64,000 nt of DNA from JAFGBI01 sp964480725 (GCA_964480725.1 CAYZQO010000004.1:62001-126000), one strand, 5' to 3'; numbered from the stretch's first letter, positions 1 through 8,591 are shown. A program made the numbers and translations. The notes: generated by a model from the letters alone, not told the origin.

Positions 1-853
1 CGAGGTAGCCCGCGTTGGCGACCACGTAGGTCCCCGGCTCCACCGCCATCGCGAGCCGGCGTCCGGTGCGCGCCGCGAACGCCTCGAACCGCTGCCGAGC
101 GTGGGCGCCCAGCGCCGCGACGTCCGCGGGGCGCTCGTCGGGCATGCGCGCCTCCTTGAACCCGCCACCCAGGTTCAGCGTCGTGGCGTCGGGGAAGTGC
201 CGCTCGGTGATCTCGAGCATGCGGTCGATGTTCTCCCGCCACGACTCGGGATCGCCCCCAGACCCGATGTGGACGTGGACCGCGTGGACGCGGACGCCGC
301 GCGCGCGCACGAGCTCCGCGGCACGCGCGTGCTCGTCCGGGTGGATGCCGAAACTCGAGTACTTGTCGCCCGTGTTGCGCGTAACGCTCTCGCCCGCCCC
401 GGCGCCGGGGTTCACGCGCAGCGAGAGGGGCAGCCCCCGGGCCGCCGCGAACCCCGCCACCCGCTCGAGCTGGAGCAGCGAGCAGGCATTGTAGCGCAAC
501 CCCTCCGTCATCAAGCGCTCCAGCTCGGTGCGGTCGACGCCAGCCGGGACCTCCTGGGTGGTGAGCATGACGCGCGCCGAAGGGATCCCCGCTCGCACCG
601 CGCGCCGCACCTCGTTCAGCGAGCTCGCGTCGATGCCGAGACCTGCGCCGGCGACGAGTTCGAGCAACGCACGGCTTGAGTTCGCCTTCATCGCGTAGCC
701 CACCTGAAGGCCGAAGGCGTTCGGCATCGCGCGCAGCGCGGCGCAGCGATCGAGGATGCTCGCCTCGTCGTATAGGTAGAGCGGCGTCCCGACCAGCGCC
801 GCTGCCTCCACTAGCTTCGCGGGCGTCACCGGCCCGCCATCGTTCACGGTCAT
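1..853 (-). CDS. lysA: Diaminopimelate decarboxylase, N-terminal part (runs off the window)
   Basis: This gene would convert meso-diaminopimelate to L-lysine and CO2 in the cytoplasm, using pyridoxal phosphate. About 284 codons are visible from an ATG at 851-853 to the window edge; the C-terminal half is missing. Seen in the sequence: an N-terminal GTPLYLYDE segment, the PLP-lysine motif GYAMKANS (Lys56), HVHIGSGGD, a LNLGGGF stretch and MAVEPGTYVV, all in the order usual for the alanine-racemase-fold decarboxylases. It is third in a minus-strand operon after dapF and dapL, 55 nt downstream of dapL, so its substrate is made by its neighbours. Group IV decarboxylases also include arginine and carboxynorspermidine enzymes; the dap context favours LysA. 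Confidence 0.9.
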   Translation of the reverse strand, partial: MTVNDGGPVTPAKLVEAAALVGTPLYLYDEASILDRCAALRAMPNAFGLQVGYAMKANSSRALLELVAGAGLGIDASSLNEVRRAVRAGIPSARVMLTTQEVPAGVDRTELERLMTEGLRYNACSLLQLERVAGFAAARGLPLSLRVNPGAGAGESVTRNTGDKYSSFGIHPDEHARAAELVRARGVRVHAVHVHIGSGGDPESWRENIDRMLEITERHFPDATTLNLGGGFKEARMPDERPADVAALGAHARQRFEAFAARTGRRLAMAVEPGTYVVANAGYL

Positions 854-908
854 CGCCGCTGCCTCGCTCCTGGATCGATCCTCGACGGCCCCTGCAACGA
901 CCCGCCCC

Positions 909-2138
909 TCACAGGCGCAGCCCGTCGCGGATGCTCGCCACCGCTGCCTCGATGTCCGCACGGTGACCGAACGCGCTCAGCCGCACGTAACCCTCGCCGC
1001 TCGGACCGAACCCGGACCCCGGGGTACCGATCACGTGGGCCTGGGCCAGGAGCTGGTCAAAGAACGCCCAGGAGGGCATGCGCCCGGGCGTCTCCAGCCA
1101 GACGTAGGGCGCGTTTTCTCCCCCGTGGCAGACCAGGCCCAGCGCGCGCAGACCGTCGCGAATGATGCGAGCGTTGCCCAGGTAGTGGTCGATGACGCGC
1201 TGACACTCCGCGCGCCCCGCCTCGCCGAGGGCCGCGACTCCCCCGGCCTGCACCACGTTCGAGGGCCCGTTGAAGAAGGTGCTCTGCCGGCGGCGCCAGA
1301 GGCGGTTCAGCTTGCCCGGCTCGCCGTCCTCGAGGGCGAGCTCGCGCGGCACCACCGTCCAGCCGAGGCGCACCCCGGTGAACCCTGCGGTCTTCGAGAA
1401 GCTGTGGATCTCGAGCGCGCACTCGCGCGCGCCCTCGATCTCGAAGATGCTCCGCGGCAACGCGGGATCCTGGATGAAGGCCGAGTAGGCCGCGTCGAAC
1501 ACGATCACGGCGCGCCGGTTTCGCGCGAAGGCCACGAAGCGCGCGAGTTGCTCGCGCGTCGCTACCGCCCCCGTGGGGTTGTTCGGGCTGCAAAGGTAGA
1601 CCAGATCCACGGGCGCCGCCGGCGGCTCCGGAAAGAAGCCGTTCTCGGCGGTGCACGGCAGGTAGACGAGGCCCTGGTACTGCTGCGTCGCCGGATCGAA
1701 GGGACCGCCGCGGCCGGCGATCACGTTGGTGTCGACGTAGACCGGGTAGGCCGGATCCTGCACCGCTACCACGCTGTCCGGCGCAAACACGGACTGGATG
1801 TTCCCGGTGTCGGGCTTAGCGCCGTCACTGACGAAGATCTCGTCGAGCCCGATCTCGACCCCGAGACGCCGGTAATGGCCCGCGATCGCCTCGCGGATCG
1901 GCGGGTCACCCTCGTAATCGCCGTAGCCCGTGTACGTGGCGGCGCTGGCAAGCCGGTCCACTCCCGCGTGCAGGCCCGCGATCACCGTGGGCGCGAGCGG
2001 CTCGGTGGTGTCACCGATACCGAGGCGAAAGAGCTTCACCCCCGGGTGCGCGGCCGCGAACGCCTTCGCACGGCGCGCGATCTCCGGGAAGAGATAGCCA
2101 GCGGAGAGCTTGTCGTAATGGGGGTTGGTCCTGGCCAT
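909..2138 (-). CDS. dapL: LL-diaminopimelate aminotransferase
   Basis: The family converts tetrahydrodipicolinate directly to LL-diaminopimelate with glutamate as amino donor, bypassing the succinylase/acetylase steps. The 409-residue protein has the usual length. Seen: start MARTNPHYDKLSAGYLFPEI, an early LFRLGIGDTTEPL segment, the aspartate-aminotransferase-fold motif YLCSPNNPTGA, and the PLP-lysine motif HSFSKTAGFTGVRLGW with Lys249. The gene begins 14 nt after dapF ends and is followed after 55 nt by lysA, so the three give the last three steps to lysine. DapL is established in plants, chlamydiae, cyanobacteria and scattered other bacteria. A general class I aminotransferase is possible but unlikely given the N-terminus and operon. 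Confidence 0.93.
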   Translation of the reverse strand: MARTNPHYDKLSAGYLFPEIARRAKAFAAAHPGVKLFRLGIGDTTEPLAPTVIAGLHAGVDRLASAATYTGYGDYEGDPPIREAIAGHYRRLGVEIGLDEIFVSDGAKPDTGNIQSVFAPDSVVAVQDPAYPVYVDTNVIAGRGGPFDPATQQYQGLVYLPCTAENGFFPEPPAAPVDLVYLCSPNNPTGAVATREQLARFVAFARNRRAVIVFDAAYSAFIQDPALPRSIFEIEGARECALEIHSFSKTAGFTGVRLGWTVVPRELALEDGEPGKLNRLWRRRQSTFFNGPSNVVQAGGVAALGEAGRAECQRVIDHYLGNARIIRDGLRALGLVCHGGENAPYVWLETPGRMPSWAFFDQLLAQAHVIGTPGSGFGPSGEGYVRLSAFGHRADIEAAVASIRDGLRL

Positions 2139-2152
2139 GGGTCCGCTCGGGT

Positions 2153-3010
2153 TCAGCGCAACAGACGCGGATCGACCGTCAACGCCTCAGGGTGCACCGC
2201 CCCCTCACCGACCTTGACCACCGGTCCGGTCATGTCCACCGCGAAGTCGTCGCTCACCGTGATGGCCAGGGATCCCCCCGGCATGCGCACCGTGATCGCT
2301 CGGTCGCAGAGCCCGAGGCGACGCGCGACCGCCGCGGCCGCGCTGCTCGACGAGCCCGATGCCAGCGTGTAGCCGGCGCCGCGCTCCCAGATCTCGAGCT
2401 GGATCTCGCCGCGCCCGAGGACCTTCATGAACTGGACGTTGGTGCGGTTCGGAAACCGGGGGTCCACCTCGATCACAGGACCCGCCGTGCGGGCGAGGTC
2501 GGCCGAGATGGCGTCGAGGACGATGACGCAGTGCGGGTTGCCGACGGTCGCCGCCGTGAAACGGTACGTCCGGCCGAGCACCTCGATGGGCTCCTCGATG
2601 ACCTCCCTCGGCGGGCCCACGACCGGGATCCGCGTCGAATCGAAGCTCACCCGCCCCATCTCCACGTCCACCGAACCGCCGCCCGGGTGCACGCGGCAGC
2701 GCACGGCGCCGCCGCGAGTCGCGACAACGAAGGGCTCGGTGCCGACGAGCCCCCGCTCGAACAAGTGGCGGCAGAAGATCCGGAGGCCGTTGCCGCTCTT
2801 CTCGGCCTCACTCCCGTCGGGATTGAAGATGCGGACGGCGAAATCTCCCTCGGTTGTCGGGAGCGGGCCCCAGAGAATCCCGTCCGACCCGGGACCGTAG
2901 TTGCGGTGACAGATGAGGCGGATCTCGTCCTGAGTGAGCTCGCGCCCCACCGCCGCTGGCTCCACGACGAGGTAGTCGTTGCCGAGCCCATGGTACTTGG
3001 AGAATCGCAT
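2153..3010 (-). CDS. dapF: Diaminopimelate epimerase family protein with both catalytic Cys replaced by Ser
   Basis: DapF normally interconverts LL- and meso-diaminopimelate with two cysteines acting as acid and base. The start was set at the ATG at 3008-3010 because MRFSKYHGLGNDY matches the family N-terminus; a GTG 18 nt upstream is possible. The fold markers are present: NPDGSEAE, GNPHCVIV, NRTNVQFM and ERGAGYTL. However, the first catalytic motif (Cys73 in E. coli, CGNGAR) reads KSGNGLR with Ser72, and the second (Cys217, ACGSGAC) reads ASGSSSS with Ser218. The codons are unambiguous on the minus strand. The gene heads the dapF-dapL-lysA operon, so it should supply meso-DAP. It may be a serine-using subfamily or have another role; that is open. 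Confidence 0.85.
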   Translation of the reverse strand: MRFSKYHGLGNDYLVVEPAAVGRELTQDEIRLICHRNYGPGSDGILWGPLPTTEGDFAVRIFNPDGSEAEKSGNGLRIFCRHLFERGLVGTEPFVVATRGGAVRCRVHPGGGSVDVEMGRVSFDSTRIPVVGPPREVIEEPIEVLGRTYRFTAATVGNPHCVIVLDAISADLARTAGPVIEVDPRFPNRTNVQFMKVLGRGEIQLEIWERGAGYTLASGSSSSAAAAVARRLGLCDRAITVRMPGGSLAITVSDDFAVDMTGPVVKVGEGAVHPEALTVDPRLLR

Positions 3011-3250
3011 CACCGCTCGCTCGGGCACCGGCCGGCGCCCACGAGAGGGCGCTAGTAGTACGGCGCCTCGTGGCTTTCAAGGCGGCCGCGGCGTCCACAG
3101 CGCCGCCGATGGCGCCCCGAGGCAAGGGGAATCCCGCAGCAACGTGACGAGCTCGTGCCGCGCCGCGGTCTGGGCTGGACGTTGATTCGATCCGCTCGGC
3201 CCCTGATCCCCGAGCAAATGGGTGCTACCGGACCGGGTGTTCTGGATAGA

Positions 3251-4153
3251 ATGCGCCTCGAGCCCATGACGATGGCCACCCCGATCGAGCCCGCCGGGTC
3301 GCAGGTACGGTTCCTGTCCCTTCGTTTGCTGGTGGACGACGAGCCCGGCGCGCCCGGACTCGCCACCGAGCACGGCTTCGCCTGCTGGGTCGAAACCGAT
3401 CAGGGCGCCGTGCTGCTGGACACGGGCCTCGCGGACGCGCTGCTCCGGAACGCGCTCGCGCTGGGGCTCGATCTCACGCGCGCCGACGCCCTGGTGCTGA
3501 GCCACGGCCATTACGACCACACCGGCGGGCTCGCCCGGCTCGCCCAGCTCTTGCCGGTGCCGCGGGTCGTGGCCCACCCGGCGTTCGACGGCCCGCACCG
3601 GAGCCGGTCTACGGGCGTCGATCGGGACGTCGGCGTGCCGGAAGCCGCGCGCAGCGTGCTCGCCAGGGTGGCCCTGGAGCGGCGTCGCGAGCCGACCGAG
3701 GTATCGCCTGGGGTGTGGGCGACGGGGGAGATCCCGCGGGTCACCGGTGAGGACGTGGGGGGACCCTTCTTCCTGGACGGTGACGGGCGCTGCCCCGACC
3801 CCCTGCTGGACGACCAGGCGCTGATCGTGCGGCACCGGGCCGGGCTCGTGTTCGTCCTCGGCTGCGCACACGCGGGGGTGCTGAACACGATCCGGTACGG
3901 GCGCCACCTGTTCCCGGACGTCCCCGTCGCCGGCGTCGTCGGCGGGATGCACCTCGCGGCCGCCTCGGCGGACCGCCTGGCGGCGACCGTTCGCGAGCTC
4001 GTCGCGCTCGACGGGGCGCTCATCGCGCCCGCCCACTGCAGCGGGGCGGGAGCGAAGCGCGTGCTCCACGCAGCCCTCGGGGGACGCTACCATCGCGCCA
4101 CCGTCGGCGCCGAGCTCCGGCTCGACACCGCGGGCGGATGGGAGCGGTCATGA
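3251..4153 (+). CDS. Metallo-beta-lactamase-fold hydrolase
   Basis: A 300-residue cytoplasmic-looking protein of the metallo-beta-lactamase fold, in the group often labelled dihydropterin-ribofuranosyl-aminobenzene-phosphate-synthase-like. Seen: EHGFACWVETDQGAVLLDTG, the metal-binding motif LSHGHYDHTGGL near residue 83, GCAHAGVLNT, a glycine-rich VVGGMHL and a late PAHCSG histidine. These are the usual metal ligands, so a hydrolase is likely, but the substrate cannot be read. The start was placed at ATG 3251, preceded by a weak GGATAG; ATG 3266 is an alternative. It is divergent from dapF across about 240 nt that should hold both promoters. Its stop overlaps the start of the next gene (ATGA), suggesting co-transcription with the phosphatase-like lipoprotein. 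Confidence 0.8.
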   Translation: MRLEPMTMATPIEPAGSQVRFLSLRLLVDDEPGAPGLATEHGFACWVETDQGAVLLDTGLADALLRNALALGLDLTRADALVLSHGHYDHTGGLARLAQLLPVPRVVAHPAFDGPHRSRSTGVDRDVGVPEAARSVLARVALERRREPTEVSPGVWATGEIPRVTGEDVGGPFFLDGDGRCPDPLLDDQALIVRHRAGLVFVLGCAHAGVLNTIRYGRHLFPDVPVAGVVGGMHLAAASADRLAATVRELVALDGALIAPAHCSGAGAKRVLHAALGGRYHRATVGAELRLDTAGGWERS

Positions 4154-5172
4154 GAACGTCGAGGCACCCCGATCCGCCGCTCGCGAGCGCTCCCTGCGCG
4201 CACCCGCTCCCACGCTGCTCCGCACTGCTGGTCCCTTCCCTGGCGATCCTGCTCGCTTGCTCGAACGGCACGCCGGAGGCCGCGCGAGCCGCAAATGGCA
4301 CGGCGGGCGACGGCGGCGCGATGAGCGGCGCGGCGGCCGGGACGCCGGTGGATGGCGGCGCAACGAGCGGCGCAACGAGCGGCGCAACGAGCGGCGCAAC
4401 GAGCGGCGCGGCGGCCGGGACGCCAGGAGACGGCGGGAGCTCCGCCACGCCCGCGGCCGGCGGACCGAGCGGCGGGAGTGCTGGGGGGAGCGGCGCGACC
4501 GGGGGCGAAGACGCGGGCGCGGGCGGATCCCTGGGCGGCGGGGGCGTCGCACCCAGTGGCGGGCCGATCGATCTGGGGGGTGACGTCGTCAACGCGCGCC
4601 AGGTGGGCGGGCTCGAAACCGCGACGGGTCAGCGCGTGCGCGCTGGCGTCCTCGTGCGATCGGGTGAGCTCTCGGGGGTGGACTGCGCACGCCTGCAGGC
4701 GCTCGGCGTCGCGACAGTGATCGATCTGCGCGACGCGGCCGACGCGAGCACCACCCCGGACGCGGCCTGCGTGATCGAGCAGGCCCGCTACACCCAGGCG
4801 GATCTACCCAAGATCCTCCCGCCGAACGCGGACTCCTACCTCGCGACCCTCGACGCCACCGAGCCCAAGCTCGCCACGCTCTTCGCAGAGCTCGCGCTCG
4901 AGGGGGCGCTGCCCGCGGTGATCCACTGTGTGATCGGTCGCGACCGGGCCAGCCTCACCATGGCGCTCGTCCTGCTCGGTCTGGGCGTGCCCACCGCTCG
5001 CGTGCTCGACGATTTCGTCGAGAACCAGGACGTCGTGGGGTCGACCTCGGCGGACTGGATGAGCGGCGTGCTGGCGCGGATCGAAGCGGCCGGCGGCGCC
5101 GAGGCCTACCTCGCTGAACACGGGGTGGACGCCACCCTGCTCGACGCCCTGCGCGCACAAGCCCTCGAGTAA
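4150..5172 (+). CDS. Tyrosine-phosphatase-like exported lipoprotein
   Basis: This 340-residue protein starts at an ATG overlapping the previous stop. The N-terminus is hydrophobic and ends in a lipobox, LLAC, near residue 37, so a lipidated extracytoplasmic protein is likely. About 110 residues of Gly/Ala/Ser/Thr linker follow, including GATS repeated in tandem. The rest resembles Y_phosphatase3 (SIW14/PtpB-like) proteins: VNARQVGGL, VLVRSGELSGV, VATVIDLRDAADA, and the P-loop HCVIGRDRAS, which fits the HCxxGxDR(T/S) active site with catalytic Cys and Arg. The family dephosphorylates phosphotyrosine or phosphoinositides; an outer location for the domain is inferred. No partner kinase is adjacent. 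The link with the hydrolase upstream is only positional. Confidence 0.82.
   Translation: MRTSRHPDPPLASAPCAHPLPRCSALLVPSLAILLACSNGTPEAARAANGTAGDGGAMSGAAAGTPVDGGATSGATSGATSGATSGAAAGTPGDGGSSATPAAGGPSGGSAGGSGATGGEDAGAGGSLGGGGVAPSGGPIDLGGDVVNARQVGGLETATGQRVRAGVLVRSGELSGVDCARLQALGVATVIDLRDAADASTTPDAACVIEQARYTQADLPKILPPNADSYLATLDATEPKLATLFAELALEGALPAVIHCVIGRDRASLTMALVLLGLGVPTARVLDDFVENQDVVGSTSADWMSGVLARIEAAGGAEAYLAEHGVDATLLDALRAQALE
4357..4404 (+). repeat. Four perfect 12-bp tandem repeats inside the lipoprotein linker
   Basis: The unit GGCGCAACGAGC occurs four times without a mismatch and encodes GATS repeated four times in the linker of the phosphatase-like lipoprotein. The unit length is a multiple of three, so copy-number changes would lengthen or shorten the linker without a frameshift. 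Confidence 0.9.
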
Positions 5173-5239
5173 CGAGGGGATCGCCCGCTCCGGCCGCTCG
5201 CCGCAAATCCTTTCCTATCGATGGTGGCTCCCACGGGCG

Positions 5240-5683
5240 ATGGCTAGCCCGTTCCCTCACCATTACGAGATCCACCTCCGGCTCGACGACGCGACGCTGG
5301 CTGAGGGGTTGGTCGAGACGCCGGGTAATGCCCCGCTGGCCGTCGGCCCTCCGGCCCAATTCGACGGCCGGCCGGGGCATCAGAGTCCGGAGGAGCTGCT
5401 GCTCGCGGCGATAGCGAGCTGCCACATGACCACCTTCGTGGCCCTCTCCCGTCGCAAGGCCCTCCCCATCCGCGCGTACCGAGCCGTCGCGTCGGGCAAG
5501 CTGGAGAAGACGCGCGAGGGACTGCGCTTCACCGCCATCGGGCTCCGCGTCGAGGGCGCGACGGCACCCGGACAGGAGGCCGAGATGCGCCGCCTGCTCG
5601 AGCTCGCCGAGAGCTACTGCATCGTCAGTGCCGCGCTCCGCCTCGACGTCGCGCTCGAGGTGGTGGTGAGCGTCGAACCCTGA
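5240..5683 (+). CDS. OsmC/Ohr-family peroxiredoxin-like protein
   Basis: A 147-residue protein of the OsmC superfamily, whose best known members reduce organic hydroperoxides with a pair of cysteines. Seen: an N-terminal HYEIHLRLDD strand, PGHQSPEELLLAAIASCHM, with the peroxidatic-type Cys, and AESYCIVSAAL with the second Cys. The spacing and the short length fit the family, closest in look to the SACOL1771/YhfA-type branch, whose substrates are unclear. No lipoylated partner or OhrR regulator is nearby. It follows the lipoprotein by 67 nt on the same strand. Confidence 0.85.
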   Translation: MASPFPHHYEIHLRLDDATLAEGLVETPGNAPLAVGPPAQFDGRPGHQSPEELLLAAIASCHMTTFVALSRRKALPIRAYRAVASGKLEKTREGLRFTAIGLRVEGATAPGQEAEMRRLLELAESYCIVSAALRLDVALEVVVSVEP

Positions 5684-5919
5684 ATGGGAGCGAGGGACCG
5701 CTCCACCGAGCGCTACGGCGAGCGCCATCATCGCGACGACGCCGAGCACAACCGCGGAGGTGGCCGACCGCTTCACTCCCACGGTGTGGAGTCCCGGCTG
5801 CAGCGAGCGGGACACCGTTGGTGGTCCCAATGACCTGAGGAGCCCCGGCGGGGGGATGACCTCGAAGAGCGTGCGTGATCCGATCCGGGAGGGAACGCCG
5901 CTCGAAGGTCATCAGGGGG

Positions 5920-5949
5920 TTGCGTGGTGGAGTGGTGGATCGCTATACT
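5920..5949 (+). promoter_or_regulatory. Candidate sigma-70 promoter
   Basis: TTGCGT (5920-5925), an 18-bp spacer and TATACT (5944-5949) lie 34 nt upstream of the ATG at 5983. The -10 differs from consensus at one position; the -35 is weaker. It would drive the two small genes at 5983-6626. The rest of the 299-nt gap 5684-5982 shows nothing else recognisable. Confidence 0.5.
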
Positions 5950-5982
5950 GAACGCGCGCACAGTTCGGACCCCGGTATTTCG

Positions 5983-6273
5983 ATGCAAGACCCCGCAGTC
6001 AATACAGTTTCGGTGGACAGCGTGAGCTACGACGAGCCTCCGCTCGCGGAGCTCGAAGTGGACGGCGTCGACTACCGCCTGGATCCGGGGCGAGGCTCGG
6101 CGGTCGCCGTGTCGCAGCGACCGGCAGGCGGGTGGGACTGGACACCGGTGACGGAGGGCCGCTGGGACGGCAGCCGCCTCCGCGCCAAGGGCCTCGACCC
6201 CCGGGTCGTGAATGCCCTCACCGCCGCCCTCAGCGCGGCCATGCGTGAGCGCAGAGAGCAAGGGGAACCGTGA
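5983..6273 (+). CDS. Small protein of unknown function
   Basis: A 96-residue product from ATG 5983 (MQDPAVNTVSVDSVSYDEP). No family is recognised. It is acidic at the N-terminus, then VDGVDYRLDPGRGSAVAVSQ followed by a WDWTPVTEGRWDG segment rich in tryptophan, and a C-terminal helix-like NALTAALSAAMRERRE. There is no signal peptide or membrane segment. A longer frame reaches back to 5875, but the promoter at 5920-5949 favours the internal start. The last codons overlap the GTG of the next gene (GTGA), so the two are probably translated together. Confidence 0.6.
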   Translation: MQDPAVNTVSVDSVSYDEPPLAELEVDGVDYRLDPGRGSAVAVSQRPAGGWDWTPVTEGRWDGSRLRAKGLDPRVVNALTAALSAAMRERREQGEP

Positions 6274-6626
6274 AGCGTCCGCTCCCGTCCAGCGACCAGG
6301 GCGCCGAGCCCTCAGCAGAGGATCCAGCACCGCGGGTCCTTTCGCGGCAGGAGCTGGCGCGCGAAAGACGCCGCGCGGCATATCAACGGGCCAAGGAGTG
6401 GCGAGCCAACGATCCACGTCACCTCGCGGCAAAGGAAGCGGCCAAAGAGCAACGGCGTGCGGCCTATCAGCGCGTCAAAGAGCAGCGAAGAGCCACGGCG
6501 GCGACAGACAAGGCAAAGCGGAAGGCCGACGTGACTCGGCAACGCAGCGACGACCGCCACGACCGGGACCGAGAGCTCGCGGCCCTCGTCACCTGGATGA
6601 CGAAGGGCTCGACCGCGCAGAACTGA
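6270..6626 (+). CDS. Small highly charged protein with internal repeat
   Basis: A 118-residue, strongly basic, probably fully helical protein beginning at a GTG that overlaps the upstream stop. A segment RRAAYQRxKE occurs twice (about residues 34-43 and 62-71), separated by a WRANDPRHLAAKEAAKEQ stretch. Such Arg/Lys/Gln-rich AYQR-type repeats resemble the basic arms seen next to HNH or AP2 domains in phage proteins, but no such domain follows here. Nucleic-acid binding is a guess from charge. It forms a two-gene unit with the upstream gene behind the promoter at 5920-5949. Confidence 0.55.
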   Translation: MKRPLPSSDQGAEPSAEDPAPRVLSRQELARERRRAAYQRAKEWRANDPRHLAAKEAAKEQRRAAYQRVKEQRRATAATDKAKRKADVTRQRSDDRHDRDRELAALVTWMTKGSTAQN

Positions 6627-6829
6627 GCTGCCCCCGGTCCCCGCGCGGCCGCGCCTGGACCAGGACGCTCAATCCTCGCGACACCCTCGCCGCCGCGCGC
6701 CGAAGCGGACCCGATCCGACAACCGGCCCCTTCGCCGATCGCGGGTGAGCCCCGAGGACCCCGCCCGGTCACCGCCGCCGCACGCCGTCCCTCCGCGCAC
6801 CCGCGCGCCCGTGCTAGGACGGCGCCCCC

Positions 6830-8566
6830 ATGCGCTACCGGCAAGCCCTCCTCCCCACCCTGAAGGAAGCCCCCTCGGACGCGACCAGCGTGAGCCACGT
6901 GCTCCTGCTGCGCGCCGGCTTCGTGCGCCGCGTGGGCGCGGGGATCTACAGCTTCTTGCCGCTCGGGGTGCGCGTGCTGCACAAGATCGAGGGGATCGTC
7001 CGCCGCGAGCTCGGTCGCGCGGGGGCCGAGGAGGTGCTCCTGCCCGCGCTCCTGCCCGCCGAGTACTTCCAGGAGTCGGGGCGCTGGGAGGTCTTCGGCG
7101 ACACGCTGCTGCGGCTCAAGGATCGCAAGGGCGGCGACTACCACCTCGGTCCAACCCATGAGGAGATCATCACGGACCTGGCGCGCCGCGAGATCCGCAG
7201 CTACCGCGATCTGCCCAAGAACCTCTACCAGATCCAGACCAAATTCCGCGACGAGCCGCGGCCGCGCGGGGGCCTACTCCGCTGCCGCGAGTTCTCGATG
7301 AAGGACGCCTACTCGTTCGACACCAGCGAGGAGACGGCCCGCGTGAGCTACGAGAAGATGCGGGTCGCGTACCGCCGCATCTTCGATCAGCTCGGGCTCG
7401 AATACCGAATGGTGGCGGCCGACTCCGGGGCCATGGGCGGCTCGGGGAGCGCCGAGTTCCAGGTCCTCGTGCAGAGCGGGGAGGACCTGATCGCGGCCTG
7501 CACGGCGTGCGAACACGCCGCCAACCTCGAGGTGGCGACCACGCCCCCGCTCCCACCGGCGGGGCCCGAAGCGAGCGCGGTGCCGCCGCGTGAGCCGGTG
7601 GCGACCCCGGGAGCGGGCACGATCGAGGCTGTGTCGCGCTTCCTCGGCGCCACACCGGAGCGCTTCCTCAAGAGCCTGCTCTACCTCGCCGGCACCGAGG
7701 TGGTGATGGCCGTCGTGCGCGGAGATCACGAGGTGAACGAGGTGAAGCTGGCGCGGGCGCTCGGCGTCCGCGAGGTCTTCCTCGCCAGCCCGGCGGACAT
7801 CGAGCGGGCCACGGGCGCCGCGGTGGGGTTCGCGGGGCCGGTCGGCTTCCGGGGCCGCGTGCTGGTCGACCGCGACGCAACCGGCGTCCGCGACGCCATC
7901 ACGGGTGCCAACGCGACCGACACCCACCTGCTCCACGTGGTCCACGGTCGCGATTTCGACGGCGAGGTCTTCGACCTGCGCAGCGTGCGCGAGGGCGACG
8001 CCTGCCCCGCCTGCGGGGCGCCCCTGTCGCTCTACCGCGGCATCGAGGCGGGGCACATCTTCCTGCTAGGCACCCACTACACCGCCAAGATGGGCGCCAC
8101 CTACCTCGACGAGAAGGGCGAAACCCGCCTGCTCGTGATGGGCTGCTACGGAATCGGCGTCTCCCGCCTGGTGGCGACCGCCATCGAGCAACACCACGAC
8201 GAGAACGGCATCCGCTGGCCGATCAGTATCGCCCCCTACCAGGTCCACATCGTCGCGCTGGGGACCGATCCCGCCGTGGCCGAGGTGGTGGCCGAGCTCG
8301 AGGAAGGCCTCGAGGCCCGCGGGATCGAGGTGCTGGTGGACGACCGCGAGGAGCGACCGGGCGTCAAGTTCAAGGACGCAGATCTGGTCGGGATCCCCCT
8401 CCGCGTCACCGTGGGGCAGAAGGGGCTCGACCGGGGCGGCGTCGAGCTCAAGGCCCGCTCGGAGACGGATCCGAAGCGTGCAGAGCTCATCCCGCGCGCC
8501 GACGCCGTCGAGACGATCGCGGCGCGCGTGCGCGCGGCCCTCGCCGCCGTCACCCCAGCGGGCTGA
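6830..8566 (+). CDS. proS: Prolyl-tRNA synthetase (bacterial type)
   Basis: Charges tRNA-Pro with proline in the cytoplasm. The 578-residue length and domain order are those of the bacterial ProS: class II motif 1 region (KIEGIVRRELGRAGAEEV), motif 2 (FRDEPRPRGGLLRCREF), an inserted YbaK-like editing domain at about residues 230-385 (SRFLGATPERFLKSLLYL, MAVVRGDHEVNEVKL), motif 3 (MGCYGIGVSRLVATAIEQ) and a C-terminal anticodon-binding domain (IVALGTDPAVAEVVAELEE). The ATG at 6830 begins MRYRQALLPTLKE, the usual N-terminus. It stands alone, about 200 nt from the small genes upstream. Confidence 0.97.
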   Translation: MRYRQALLPTLKEAPSDATSVSHVLLLRAGFVRRVGAGIYSFLPLGVRVLHKIEGIVRRELGRAGAEEVLLPALLPAEYFQESGRWEVFGDTLLRLKDRKGGDYHLGPTHEEIITDLARREIRSYRDLPKNLYQIQTKFRDEPRPRGGLLRCREFSMKDAYSFDTSEETARVSYEKMRVAYRRIFDQLGLEYRMVAADSGAMGGSGSAEFQVLVQSGEDLIAACTACEHAANLEVATTPPLPPAGPEASAVPPREPVATPGAGTIEAVSRFLGATPERFLKSLLYLAGTEVVMAVVRGDHEVNEVKLARALGVREVFLASPADIERATGAAVGFAGPVGFRGRVLVDRDATGVRDAITGANATDTHLLHVVHGRDFDGEVFDLRSVREGDACPACGAPLSLYRGIEAGHIFLLGTHYTAKMGATYLDEKGETRLLVMGCYGIGVSRLVATAIEQHHDENGIRWPISIAPYQVHIVALGTDPAVAEVVAELEEGLEARGIEVLVDDREERPGVKFKDADLVGIPLRVTVGQKGLDRGGVELKARSETDPKRAELIPRADAVETIAARVRAALAAVTPAG

Positions 8567-8591
8567 CGCGAGCGACCGCAGCGGGCGCGGC

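Noticed and set aside
3175..3240. Possible T-loop (TTGATTCGATC)
   Set aside because: The flanking stem does not pair, and there is no acceptor stem or CCA end, so it is not a tRNA.
3052..3366. Minus-strand frame with an RNRTCDP-like peptide, often seen near tRNA genes
   Set aside because: No tRNA cloverleaf or T-arm could be found here; the frame is taken as a shadow of the metallo-hydrolase and its promoter region.
4955..5830. Minus-strand frame with a membrane-like N-terminus
   Set aside because: It runs antisense through the OsmC-like and phosphatase genes, both of which have clear motifs.
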